Assembly (NCBI GenBank): GCA_022447065.1 | Contig: JAKUUM010000001.1 | Span: forward strand, 151,201 to 215,200 | Direction of reading: 5' to 3' | From: SAR86 cluster bacterium | GTDB lineage: Bacteria; Pseudomonadota; Gammaproteobacteria; Magnimaribacterales; Magnimaribacteraceae | DNA length: 64,000 nt | Part shown: piece by piece, positions 55,927 to 63,776 of the stretch | Position numbering within the stretch: the stretch's first letter is position 1 | How the letters are laid out: each line of letters opens with the position of its first letter | Translations under genes and position numbers: made by a program | Notes under the pieces: generated by a model | Database searches by the model: none | Told to the model about the DNA's origin: nothing | What the model saw: only the letters and a program-made list of their open reading frames with translations

Positions 55927-56331
55927 ATGAAGATTCTAAAAATAATTTCAATCGGTTTAGTAGTTGTCTACATTGGCTTAGTTGTTTTGTTCGAATCTTG
56001 GTTAGGCTATTCTCAACCTACAAATCCAAATAGTTTAATAATAACTACTTTTGATGATCAGGAAGCAAAGGACAGAGTACTTTCCGCAGTAAATAATGAC
56101 GGTAAACTTTATGTTTCAGCGAACCATTGGCCCCGAGCTTGGTATAGGCAAGCCCTATCTAATCCCAAAGTAGAGGTGAATTACAAAGGAGAAACGAATT
56201 CCTATTTGGCTGTACCTGTTGAAGGCAAAGAACATGATAAGCTTAAGGTAGAACATGCACATCCCTTAACTTTTAGAATTCTAACGGGATTCCCTCCAAG
56301 GTATTTCCTCCGTCTGGACTTACAAGACTGA
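55927..56331 (+). CDS. Nitroreductase/quinone reductase-like (DUF385 deazaflavin-type) split-barrel protein
   Basis: A 134-residue protein with an N-terminal membrane helix (about residues 5-25) and a small split-barrel domain. L-Y-V-S-A-N-H-W-P-R-A-W-Y-R-Q-A near 61-76, followed by N-P-K-V-E-V and the C-terminal G-F-P-P-R-Y-F-L-R-L-D, matches the 'nitroreductase/deazaflavin-dependent oxidoreductase' family. Cofactor (F420 or flavin) is unproven; no F420 synthesis genes are in the window. It sits 58 bp after the sulfatase on the same strand. Confidence 0.65.
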   Translation: MKILKIISIGLVVVYIGLVVLFESWLGYSQPTNPNSLIITTFDDQEAKDRVLSAVNNDGKLYVSANHWPRAWYRQALSNPKVEVNYKGETNSYLAVPVEGKEHDKLKVEHAHPLTFRILTGFPPRYFLRLDLQD

Positions 56332-56385
56332 GGTCAGCTTCAATCATCCTTTTATTAGTTCATTTTTTGTGCCAGTATTAAGTGC

Positions 56386-56937
56386 ATGAAGATATTTTTT
56401 GTATTCTTAGGAAAGGCAGTAGGAGGCTTTATTGCCCTAATTGCCTTAGTAGTGATTTCTATTTTTGTTGTGGCAAGATTCAGTGACGGACCTATTGGCA
56501 GTAAACCACCTCTACAAATGGTAACTGCTGGTCCGTTTAAAACAGGCGAGTTAGAGGTTGGCCTTGAAGAGCCGGATTGGAGTTTTCTTAAAAATTATCC
56601 TACGGTGCAATTTCAGCTTTTGGATCCACCGCGTTCTCGTACTACCTTTATTATGGAAACAAGTGGTAGGATTTTTATACCTTCAGGCTACATGAATAGC
56701 ACCTTGGGTAAAATTTGGAAGCATTGGCCAATGGAAGCTGAACAAGATGGAAGGGCTATTTTAAGGGTGGATGGAAAACTCTATGAGAGGAGCATGGTTA
56801 GGATACACGAAGGTGAAATCTTAGATGATGTACTCGCGGAACTTAGTCGAAAATATGCAGGCGGGTTTCCTGTTTCAAAAAAAGACGTAGATTCTGGAAA
56901 CTTATGGATTTTTGAGCTAGAGCCTAGAAAAAATTAA
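56386..56937 (+). CDS. Hypothetical membrane-anchored protein, possible split-barrel relative
   Basis: A 183-residue protein with one N-terminal transmembrane helix (about 10-32) and an extracytoplasmic domain of about 150 residues. The segment G-R-I-F-I-P-S-G-Y-M near 94-103 followed by K-H-W-P and R-A-I-L-R-V-D-G-K-L-Y-E-R resembles the layout of the upstream split-barrel protein (a strand, a W-P motif, then strands), so the two may be distant relatives. I do not recognise a family with confidence. It follows the previous gene by 54 bp and is probably co-transcribed with the sulfatase. Confidence 0.55.
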   Translation: MKIFFVFLGKAVGGFIALIALVVISIFVVARFSDGPIGSKPPLQMVTAGPFKTGELEVGLEEPDWSFLKNYPTVQFQLLDPPRSRTTFIMETSGRIFIPSGYMNSTLGKIWKHWPMEAEQDGRAILRVDGKLYERSMVRIHEGEILDDVLAELSRKYAGGFPVSKKDVDSGNLWIFELEPRKN

Positions 56938-56991
56938 TTCAAAATACTTTAACTCTCTAGAAAACTCTTGCTTAAAGGAAATAGTAGATTC

Positions 56992-57102
56992 TTACCACGA
57001 ATCTAGTCTGGCTAAAGCAACGATGTCATACTTATCTGAAGTGCGTTTGAATTTCTCACCCAGATGTCCGTTAGCACCCTGAGTAAGAATTTTATCTTTC
57101 AT
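56992..57102 (-). pseudogene. Remnant of a Rossmann-fold NAD-dependent epimerase gene (N-terminus only)
   Basis: A 36-codon open frame beginning ATG at 57102. It reads K-I-L-T-Q-G-A-N-G-H-L-G-E-K, then Y-D-I-V-A-L-A-R, and stops at TAA 56992-56994. G-x-x-G-x-x-G in the form G-A-N-G-H-L-G followed about 15 residues later by a second strand ending in A-R is the first beta-alpha-beta unit of NAD-dependent epimerases or NmrA-like proteins. About 250 further residues of such an enzyme are missing. It fills part of the 169 bp gap between convergent genes and ends 4 bp before the CDP-alcohol phosphotransferase stop. Chance similarity is possible but the motif is well spaced. Confidence 0.5.
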
Positions 57103-57106
57103 ATTC

Positions 57107-57631
57107 TTATTTGGTCAGTAAGGTCCACAACCTCTCAGACATAGATAGTAATGTTGAGGCTATTAAAATCCAGGCACAAGTAACAATGAAATAATCAGGA
57201 AGATTTATTTCTAAAACTTCTGAAAAAATACAGAGACAAGCTAATACAAAGTAAGCGATTCCATTGGAGCGACCTAAAAAACTTGTTCGTAACCTGTGTC
57301 CGGAAAGGGCTTTAGAATCTAGCACGTACTGTAAAAAGGACACAACTACCAAGACAGGAAGTAACAAGGGTATCCCGTGGGTTTCCGTTAGTACAAATAA
57401 CAAAACAGCCACCAAAATGGCATCGCATGAGTGATCTAAAAGCCCACCAGCAGCTGATTCTTGACCTTTCTTCCTAGCAATGGGTCCATCTAACAGATCA
57501 CTAAAGATAGATAAAACAAGCAGAAAACTAGCTGTCATCCACCTGCCTGAAATAATATTCCAGGCAACTACTGGAGCAATGATTATTCTAAATAAGCTTA
57601 AAGAGTTAGCTAGATTAAGAAAGCGTTTCAC
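57107..57631 (-). CDS. CDP-alcohol phosphatidyltransferase family protein (PgsA-like)
   Basis: A 174-residue membrane enzyme that swaps a CMP-activated diacylglycerol (or similar) onto an alcohol. The complete motif D-G-x2-A-R-x8-G-x3-D-x3-D is at about residues 48-70 (D-G-P-I-A-R through L-L-D-H-S-C-D). About five hydrophobic helices are present. The N-terminus N-L-A-N-S-L-S-L-F-R resembles PgsA, phosphatidylglycerophosphate synthase, but the length and local context leave the head group open. Translation starts at GTG 57631, right after the stop of the flippase-like gene, so the two are co-expressed. Confidence 0.82.
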   Translation of the reverse strand: MKRFLNLANSLSLFRIIIAPVVAWNIISGRWMTASFLLVLSIFSDLLDGPIARKKGQESAAGGLLDHSCDAILVAVLLFVLTETHGIPLLLPVLVVVSFLQYVLDSKALSGHRLRTSFLGRSNGIAYFVLACLCIFSEVLEINLPDYFIVTCAWILIASTLLSMSERLWTLLTK

Positions 57632-58609
57632 TTATTTTGATTTATGACCAAACAATTCTCTGTTGGCCCGAGGTAAGAACAGTAGGCCTATAACGGCATT
57701 AAATAGAATGAAAAAGTTATGCTGCAAAAAGCCAAAAGCAGCCATTTCGCCCTCATTTTCTGGAAAGAGAATTACCCAGGAAGTGATGGCAGCTGCTCTC
57801 ATTGGAGTAGGTATAGTAGCAGCAAAAAATATGACAGGTAGAAGAGGAAGAAGAGCCATTGATGACATCTCCACTCCGAAGAAGCCAAGGGCTTTGGAGT
57901 AGACAAATATGGCTGCAATTAATAAAGGTGATCTCAATAAGAAAAAAGCACCGTAGTGTTTAAGCTTAGCCAGTCGAAAGACATAAAAAATTTCTAAATT
58001 TCTAATCCTATTGTTTAAAAAGAGGGGTCCTCGGAAGAAAAATACCCAAAGAATAAAGAAAACGGCACCACCGATAGCGATATATTGAATCAATCCAAAT
58101 ACCTCGGGTAAATCCTGGCCGCCAATAATAAAGCCTATAGTAGCCCAAACCAACAAATAGAATATTTCGCAAAACATTATGAAGAGCATTAGAGAGGCTA
58201 CTTCCCATCCTGGAACTTGATCACGCTTATTTAGGTAGTAAGCCATAGCACCTTTTCCAATTTGTTCATTAAAAATAGAGATGATGTAAGCACTTGCACG
58301 AATTGGCATGATATCCGTGTATCGAATGTCTTTAATAAACCAGTTCAAACCTCTGGTTATTATTAAGGTGTCTATGGAAAAGTAGAATAGACAATAACCT
58401 GTCATCATCAAAAGCCACGGAATCCAGTTAACCGCTGCAAAAACCTTCAACATATATTCAGCTAAAGAAAGGCCTTCTCTTAGGGCTGCTCCGTTTAATC
58501 TGTAATAGAGATATGTAAAACAAGCGACAGCTATGACAAATAACAAGATTCTGCCAATCCTGCTAGATTTTCTTGGGACAACTCCTTGGTTATTCTCAGA
58601 TGTGCTCAA
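57632..58609 (-). CDS. Multi-spanning membrane protein, LPG synthase transmembrane-region-like (flippase family)
   Basis: A 325-residue integral membrane protein with about eight hydrophobic helices. The order resembles UPF0104/lysylphosphatidylglycerol-synthase transmembrane proteins (AglD/MprF N-terminal type), with a region R-A-S-A-Y-I-I-S-I-F-N-E-Q-I-G-K-G near 100-116 comparable to the conserved N-x-x-x-P-x-x-x-G part. The family includes lipid flippases. Translation seems to start at a TTG; no ATG lies near. It is directly upstream of a CDP-alcohol phosphotransferase, consistent with lipid head-group synthesis and transport. Assignment is moderate. Confidence 0.6.
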   Translation of the reverse strand: MSTSENNQGVVPRKSSRIGRILLFVIAVACFTYLYYRLNGAALREGLSLAEYMLKVFAAVNWIPWLLMMTGYCLFYFSIDTLIITRGLNWFIKDIRYTDIMPIRASAYIISIFNEQIGKGAMAYYLNKRDQVPGWEVASLMLFIMFCEIFYLLVWATIGFIIGGQDLPEVFGLIQYIAIGGAVFFILWVFFFRGPLFLNNRIRNLEIFYVFRLAKLKHYGAFFLLRSPLLIAAIFVYSKALGFFGVEMSSMALLPLLPVIFFAATIPTPMRAAAITSWVILFPENEGEMAAFGFLQHNFFILFNAVIGLLFLPRANRELFGHKSK

Positions 58610-58675
58610 TTTTTGTTCTAATTAGGGAGGTTACAGTCTTCCCAGGCATATAAGTTTCAGTTACATTAGAAGATC

Positions 58676-59119
58676 ATGTTTAATTGGTCAACAATTCTTC
58701 CTCAGCCCAATAATAATTATTTAGGCTCCAAGATTTCGCTTTATTTTTTAGTGATTTTAGCTTGTATGTTTACTTTTCGCGGCTGTGTTCACTATTTTGC
58801 TCCGGATGGAGGCTCTGGAATTATTGCAGGCATACCCCTAGAAACTTATCCTGAAGGAGCTGTTCAAACCATCATCACTGCTTTCGGTAATTACGGGAAG
58901 TACCATTTGGTGGAAGCTGTATTGGCTTGGATGATTATTTTTAGATGGAGAGTCTTAATACCTATTTTTCTTTTATACTTTGCGGTATCTCAGTTCTTGG
59001 GAATTATCTTGGTGACAGTGAAGCCATTACCTGTAATACCACCTGGGCAAATACAGGCTTATGTACTTTTTCCTCTTACTGTATTAGCTTTTCTATTATC
59101 TGTTAAGCAAGCAAAGTGA
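58676..59119 (+). CDS. Hypothetical four-helix membrane protein
   Basis: A 147-residue protein with four predicted membrane helices (about 20-38, 70-90, 92-115, 122-142) and a short periplasm-facing loop containing G-G-S-G-I-I-A-G-I-P. I recognise no family. Its TGA overlaps the GTG start of the first PhyH gene (GTGA), so it is translationally coupled to that dioxygenase. It is divergent from the flippase-like gene, with 66 bp between starts. Confidence 0.6.
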   Translation: MFNWSTILPQPNNNYLGSKISLYFLVILACMFTFRGCVHYFAPDGGSGIIAGIPLETYPEGAVQTIITAFGNYGKYHLVEAVLAWMIIFRWRVLIPIFLLYFAVSQFLGIILVTVKPLPVIPPGQIQAYVLFPLTVLAFLLSVKQAK

Positions 59120-60072
59120 TCCTCAGTCAAGAACAACTTTCGTTTTTTAAGGTCAACGGGTATCTAATTCTTCCCAAAATTTTAAATTCAAAGCTCTGCA
59201 CCAAAGCTTGTGATTTACTGTGGTCATCCTTGCCTCAAGAAACAACAATTAAAAGAGATGAACCTTCAACTCATGCAGGTCCTTTTGCTGAGGACGATTT
59301 GGAAGATGATGTAACTAATCTTAGACAAGGATATAAATGGCAACTGAGATCTATTGGTACTGATCAACTGATGATTGATCTTGTTTTTTCAGAGACTTTG
59401 CAACAGATAGCAGAAGAGTTTTTAGGCAATGATACTTTGGTCAAGCCAAAAGTTGACGGTAAGACCATGGGTCAACATGGAGCGGCATGGCCGGGAGGAC
59501 CAGTTGATCCAGCCTTAGATAACGAGGGAGCCAGAGGAATCTACGCAACACTTCCATATGGAGAAAAAGAAAGGGAACCTGATTTTTGTCACACTGACGG
59601 ACACCCTTTTAATTTAAGCTTAGTAGGTTTAATTGATGATGTTCCACCCAACGGAGGAGCTTTTAAGGTCTGGCCGGGTTCACACAAAAGACTATATCCA
59701 ACATTTCAAATGCAATATGACCAACCCAGAATAGCCTATTACGAACATTTACCATCTTATAAAGGCATTATTCAATCAGAAGCTTACGAAAGAGAAATTA
59801 AAAAGGTGATGGAGGATACTCATGTAGTTGATTGTTGTGGCTCAGAAGGAGACGTTGTTTTGTGGCATCACAGATTAGCTCACATGGCAGGTAACAACTA
59901 TTCCAACAAAATTAGACTTGCAGTTTTATGTGATTTTATTAAAAAGGACTTAGATGAAAACAGAGCTAAGCCCCCACAAGAAAATATGTGGCAAGACTGG
60001 TCTGCGGAATTAAACGCTGCTCCAGAAACTTATTCGGACGAAATGGCAAGATCACAAAAGTTGATAGATTAA
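59116..60072 (+). CDS. PhyH (phytanoyl-CoA dioxygenase) family 2-oxoglutarate/Fe(II) hydroxylase A
   Basis: A 318-residue double-stranded beta-helix oxygenase. It uses Fe(II), oxygen and 2-oxoglutarate to hydroxylate a substrate. The facial triad appears as C-H-T-D-G-H near residues 153-158, with the distal His in W-H-H-R-L-A-H-M-A-G near 255-264 and a 2-oxoglutarate-binding Arg in K-I-R-L-A-V just after. It starts at a GTG overlapping the upstream membrane protein gene and is followed after 44 bp by a second PhyH gene. Relatives include PhnY, which hydroxylates 2-aminoethylphosphonate, but many act on other small molecules. Confidence 0.85.
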   Translation: MILSQEQLSFFKVNGYLILPKILNSKLCTKACDLLWSSLPQETTIKRDEPSTHAGPFAEDDLEDDVTNLRQGYKWQLRSIGTDQLMIDLVFSETLQQIAEEFLGNDTLVKPKVDGKTMGQHGAAWPGGPVDPALDNEGARGIYATLPYGEKEREPDFCHTDGHPFNLSLVGLIDDVPPNGGAFKVWPGSHKRLYPTFQMQYDQPRIAYYEHLPSYKGIIQSEAYEREIKKVMEDTHVVDCCGSEGDVVLWHHRLAHMAGNNYSNKIRLAVLCDFIKKDLDENRAKPPQENMWQDWSAELNAAPETYSDEMARSQKLID

Positions 60073-60116
60073 ATAATTCTGGTTAAATTAAAGATAATTA
60101 TTGTTGATTTTTACCT

Positions 60117-61313
60117 ATGAAAGTACCAATAGAATTTACTGAGGAACATGTAGAGGAAAACTCTCCTCATGATAAACAGATATACAGAGATTTTTTAAGG
60201 TCAGGTGAACCCTTTCGTTCAATTATGGAAAACAACCCTTGGTTAATGCCACCCGATATTAAAAAACCCCTTGAGTGGGGGACGGGTCGTTACTGGGATA
60301 CCACCGTGGCCCGAAAGCATGATTATTGGAAAGACTTTGATCTGCCTAAAGCAACTAAAGACATCAATCAGATGAGAAAAGACATCAAAGAATGGGGGTT
60401 TTGCTTAATTGAAGATGCCATGTCAAAAAAGCAGTGTGCTCGTTTTCTTGATCGTTTACTGGAACAAGCAGAAGGGGAGAGACTTGCTGGCGTTGATCAG
60501 CCAACTCCTTCGGGACAATACGTTAATACACTTATTAATAAAGGAGAAGTTTTTGCCCAGTGTATAGAACAAAACCCTGAAGCAGTTCAAGCAGGTCCAG
60601 TCATAGAACAGATTATGGACGAGACTTTAGGTAAAGGCTGGATATGTCATAGTTTTCTTTCCAACGGATCTGATCCTGGAGGTTATCCTCAGGGTCTTCA
60701 TATTGATCAGGGGCCTTTGTTGCCATGGGTTACGGAAGAAGCTCCTGCTTTATTTAATAGCATGTACATACCTCAGGATGTAAACGAAAAGAATGGAAGT
60801 ACACTCGTTATTCCTGGTAGCCATAATTTTTTTATAAAAGCTGGAAGTGGAGGCAAAGTAGGCAAGTTGCCTCCAGCTGTTAACTTGGAAGCCAAAGCTG
60901 GGACTGTAATGCTGTTTGATGGAAGAATGATGCATGGTACTGGAGTTAATCGAACCAAGAAACAGAGGTTTGTCGCGACTATGAGTAACGTTAAAGCTTG
61001 GACTAGAACACAAGAAAATTGGGTGATTTCTGTTGCTCCTGATATCTTAGAAAATGCTAGTCCTAAACTGCTCCACAGAATAGGTCTCCAAGCTCTAACT
61101 TATGGTGCGACAATAGAAGGGTTTGGTTTGGGTGCAGCTGGAAGAATTGGGGATCAATGGGGAAGTATTAAACAATTTAGAACTGCTTATGATCGAGGAG
61201 AGTACGAAAGAGTGAGAGAGTTATCAGTTAATTCCACTCCAGAAGACCTAAACAAAAAATACACTGTTCGAGAAGCTGTAAAAAAAGCTAGAGAATCTAT
61301 AAAATCAAAATAA
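60117..61313 (+). CDS. PhyH family 2-oxoglutarate/Fe(II) hydroxylase B
   Basis: A 398-residue dioxygenase of the phytanoyl-CoA dioxygenase family, distantly related to its neighbour. The iron motif L-H-I-D-Q-G is near residues 192-197, the distal His in M-M-H-G-T-G-V-N near 270-277, and the 2-oxoglutarate Arg about ten residues on. A G-F-C-L-I-E-D-A start of the family domain is near residue 94. The first 90 residues form a distinct N-terminal extension rich in charged residues. It ends 4 bp from the convergent CaiB gene stop. Confidence 0.83.
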   Translation: MKVPIEFTEEHVEENSPHDKQIYRDFLRSGEPFRSIMENNPWLMPPDIKKPLEWGTGRYWDTTVARKHDYWKDFDLPKATKDINQMRKDIKEWGFCLIEDAMSKKQCARFLDRLLEQAEGERLAGVDQPTPSGQYVNTLINKGEVFAQCIEQNPEAVQAGPVIEQIMDETLGKGWICHSFLSNGSDPGGYPQGLHIDQGPLLPWVTEEAPALFNSMYIPQDVNEKNGSTLVIPGSHNFFIKAGSGGKVGKLPPAVNLEAKAGTVMLFDGRMMHGTGVNRTKKQRFVATMSNVKAWTRTQENWVISVAPDILENASPKLLHRIGLQALTYGATIEGFGLGAAGRIGDQWGSIKQFRTAYDRGEYERVRELSVNSTPEDLNKKYTVREAVKKARESIKSK

Positions 61314-61317
61314 ATTT

Positions 61318-62553
61318 CTAAGAAGAAGGCATTTTGGGTTTAGAGCCAATTATTCCTATATCTTCAAGTCTATCTAATTCAGCTTGTTTAAGGCCAAGGA
61401 TTCCAGTGAGTACTTCATGATTGTGTTGACCAAGAGTAGGAGCAGGAGTTTTTATTGCCAATCTTTTTCCATTGATGTTAAAAGGAGCTGATGGATTTGG
61501 CTGATTTCCTACCACTGCTCTGTCCAACCACTGCCAAAAGTTTCTAGAATTAAGATGTGGATCATTTAGTAATGAGGACATAGTGTGGGTTGAAGCTGCT
61601 GGGATTTTTGCTCCTTGTAGAATATACATAAGCTTTTGCGCTTCTTTTGTAGAAGTCCATTTAGCTATGGTTTTATCAAGATCATCAAGCTTAGAAAGCC
61701 GGTCTTTTAAATCCCCAAATCTTTTCATATCTGCTCCACCTATTTCTTGAAACCTTAACCACTGATCTTCATTCAAGATTTGAATAACAATCCATTTGTC
61801 TTCACCGACACAGGGATACACTCCATGAGGGGCAAAAAATTCGGACTTATTTCCATTTCTTAAGGGTTCTTTGCCATTTGCGGTGAATTCTAAAATTCCG
61901 TGAGCAGCTAAAGGAAAAAGAGATTCTACTTGAGATAAATCTATAAATTGTCCCTCGCCTGCTTGAGCTTGATGTCTTAAAGCAATCAAAAGAGCAGAAA
62001 CTCCATTTAAGCCACCCACAGCATCTCCGTAAGCCACATGGTGCATCATGGGTGGGTCAGAAGATAGACCATTAATGTGAGGTAATCCTGAAGATTGCTC
62101 TACTGTTGATCCGTAAGCACGAAACATTTTCCAGGGTCCAGTTGAACCAAAGGCAGGCATTGAAAGTAGGATGATATCTTTCTTAACTTCTTTAAAGATT
62201 TCATAACTAAGCTTTAGCTTTGGTAAAACACTTCCAGAAAAATTTTCCATCACAGCATTGGCTGTGCCAACTAATTTAAGAAGTAGTTCTCTCCCCTCTA
62301 GGCGAGATAGATCCAGAGTGATATTTCTATTATTTCTTTGCACTGAATTAAATGCAGGTGATTTCTCAGCTCCATCGTCATCAATCCATTCTTGGGTTGC
62401 TTCCCAGCTTCTCCACCAGTCAAAATTCTCACAACTCTCTACTTTAATTACATCCGCACCCAAGTCTGCTAAGTTTCTTGCTGCCAACGGTCCTGCCCAG
62501 CCCATGCTTAAGTCAATAATACGTATACCTTTCAGTGAGTTGTTAGTCTTCAT
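61318..62553 (-). CDS. CaiB/BaiF CoA-transferase, catalytic-type subunit
   Basis: A 411-residue class III CoA-transferase. It has the N-terminal L-K-G-I-R-I-I-D-L-S-M-G-W-A-G-P and L-G-A-D-V-I-K-V-E signatures. The catalytic Asp is present in Y-G-D-A-V-G-G near residue 174, as in formyl-CoA transferase. It is the second gene of an overlapping pair (ATGA, 62550-62553) with a CaiB-like protein that lacks this Asp. Pairs like this form heteromeric CoA-transferases such as BbsEF or SmtAB. The carboxylic acid is unknown. Confidence 0.86.
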   Translation of the reverse strand: MKTNNSLKGIRIIDLSMGWAGPLAARNLADLGADVIKVESCENFDWWRSWEATQEWIDDDGAEKSPAFNSVQRNNRNITLDLSRLEGRELLLKLVGTANAVMENFSGSVLPKLKLSYEIFKEVKKDIILLSMPAFGSTGPWKMFRAYGSTVEQSSGLPHINGLSSDPPMMHHVAYGDAVGGLNGVSALLIALRHQAQAGEGQFIDLSQVESLFPLAAHGILEFTANGKEPLRNGNKSEFFAPHGVYPCVGEDKWIVIQILNEDQWLRFQEIGGADMKRFGDLKDRLSKLDDLDKTIAKWTSTKEAQKLMYILQGAKIPAASTHTMSSLLNDPHLNSRNFWQWLDRAVVGNQPNPSAPFNINGKRLAIKTPAPTLGQHNHEVLTGILGLKQAELDRLEDIGIIGSKPKMPSS

Positions 62554-63650
62554 TTATCAAAACTCAGGGTGTTTTCACCTAAATCAGCTACATATCCTCC
62601 AAAAGAAGGAGGTGTTTCCATTAGTCTAAAAGGGACACTTGGAACTTTTATACTATCTTTATCTGATAGAACCGCAAAAGTGAAAGCTTCTCGCTCTAGA
62701 AACTGGTCCACTTCTAAAAGCTCCTCCATTGTTGGAACTTGAACCAAAGGAATAGCCTCTTCTTGGGCTTTGTAAAAAAGATCCTTGGCGGAAAAATTTA
62801 ATAGTCTTTCTTTTATGACTGGTTCTATAGTTGCTATATCTTGTAATCTTCCTAAAGAGGTTTGATATTCAGGAACTAAAGCTAAATCTTCCATTTTTAA
62901 CAATTTACAAAAAGCGTGCCACTGACTTGGAGTTAAGACTGTTAAACCTATCCATCCTTCTTTACAGGGAAATACACCTAAAGGATAAGTAGGGGCGAAT
63001 CTATTCACTCCAAGTCTTCTGCCTTCAAGTCCAGTATTAAAAAATGAAACTGCCCCAACCTCTGTAAAGCAAAGGGATGCTTCATAAATACTGGTTTCTA
63101 CTAGACTAGGCTTCTTATTATTTCCTAATTCAACCCCTAAAACTAGGCCTAAACTTCCTATAAAGGCAGCCATTCCTCCTACTATCTGAGCTTGATACCC
63201 ACTTGGAATAATAGGGGGACCTTCTACCGAACCTAGGCCCCTAAGCATTCCATTTAATGCAAAACACTGAGCATCAGTGCCAATAAAGTTATCGTAATTA
63301 CCCCCATTTCCGTACCAAGAAATATCTGAAAAAACACCTCTAGAAATAGAAGAGAGTTCTGATTTCTCACCATTATTTAATACCAGGTCAGCACTGGAAA
63401 TTAAATCTTCAAGTGATTCTTTTCTGAGTTTATCTTTTCTAACGCTTAGCTTTTTAGTATTCAAATAAGCATGCATAGCGCTCTCATCTTTTCCTTTAAT
63501 GAAGGGCGGAGATTTACGAGTTTCGAAGCCTGATTGCGGTTCGAGATTAATAACTTCTGCACCGTAGTCAGCAAAAATTTTTGAACAATACTCGGTGCTT
63601 ATTGAACCGCCAATATCTACTACCCTTAATCCTTCGAGTGCTTTGGTCAT
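62550..63650 (-). CDS. CaiB/BaiF CoA-transferase-like subunit lacking the catalytic Asp
   Basis: A 366-residue class III CoA-transferase-fold protein, shorter than usual. The N-terminus reads A-L-E-G-L-R-V-V-D-I-G-G-S-I-S and F-A-D-Y-G-A-E-V-I-N-L-E-P. At the usual catalytic Asp the sequence is Y-Q-A-Q-I-V-G-G, so the nucleophile is missing. It is translated first of the pair with the Asp-containing gene and probably acts as a structural or acyl-binding partner. It is divergent from the HD-domain gene, with a 126 bp gap holding no other gene. Confidence 0.82.
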   Translation of the reverse strand: MTKALEGLRVVDIGGSISTEYCSKIFADYGAEVINLEPQSGFETRKSPPFIKGKDESAMHAYLNTKKLSVRKDKLRKESLEDLISSADLVLNNGEKSELSSISRGVFSDISWYGNGGNYDNFIGTDAQCFALNGMLRGLGSVEGPPIIPSGYQAQIVGGMAAFIGSLGLVLGVELGNNKKPSLVETSIYEASLCFTEVGAVSFFNTGLEGRRLGVNRFAPTYPLGVFPCKEGWIGLTVLTPSQWHAFCKLLKMEDLALVPEYQTSLGRLQDIATIEPVIKERLLNFSAKDLFYKAQEEAIPLVQVPTMEELLEVDQFLEREAFTFAVLSDKDSIKVPSVPFRLMETPPSFGGYVADLGENTLSFDK

Positions 63651-63776
63651 AATTCTATTTAATTAAAATTATCATCATTTTTTCCCAGTCACTACTTTTT
63701 CTTTAACAGTCCTACATTGTACTTGTCAGAAAATGGTATTAACATTATTCCAACGTGAGTTTAATAGGGGGTTTTT

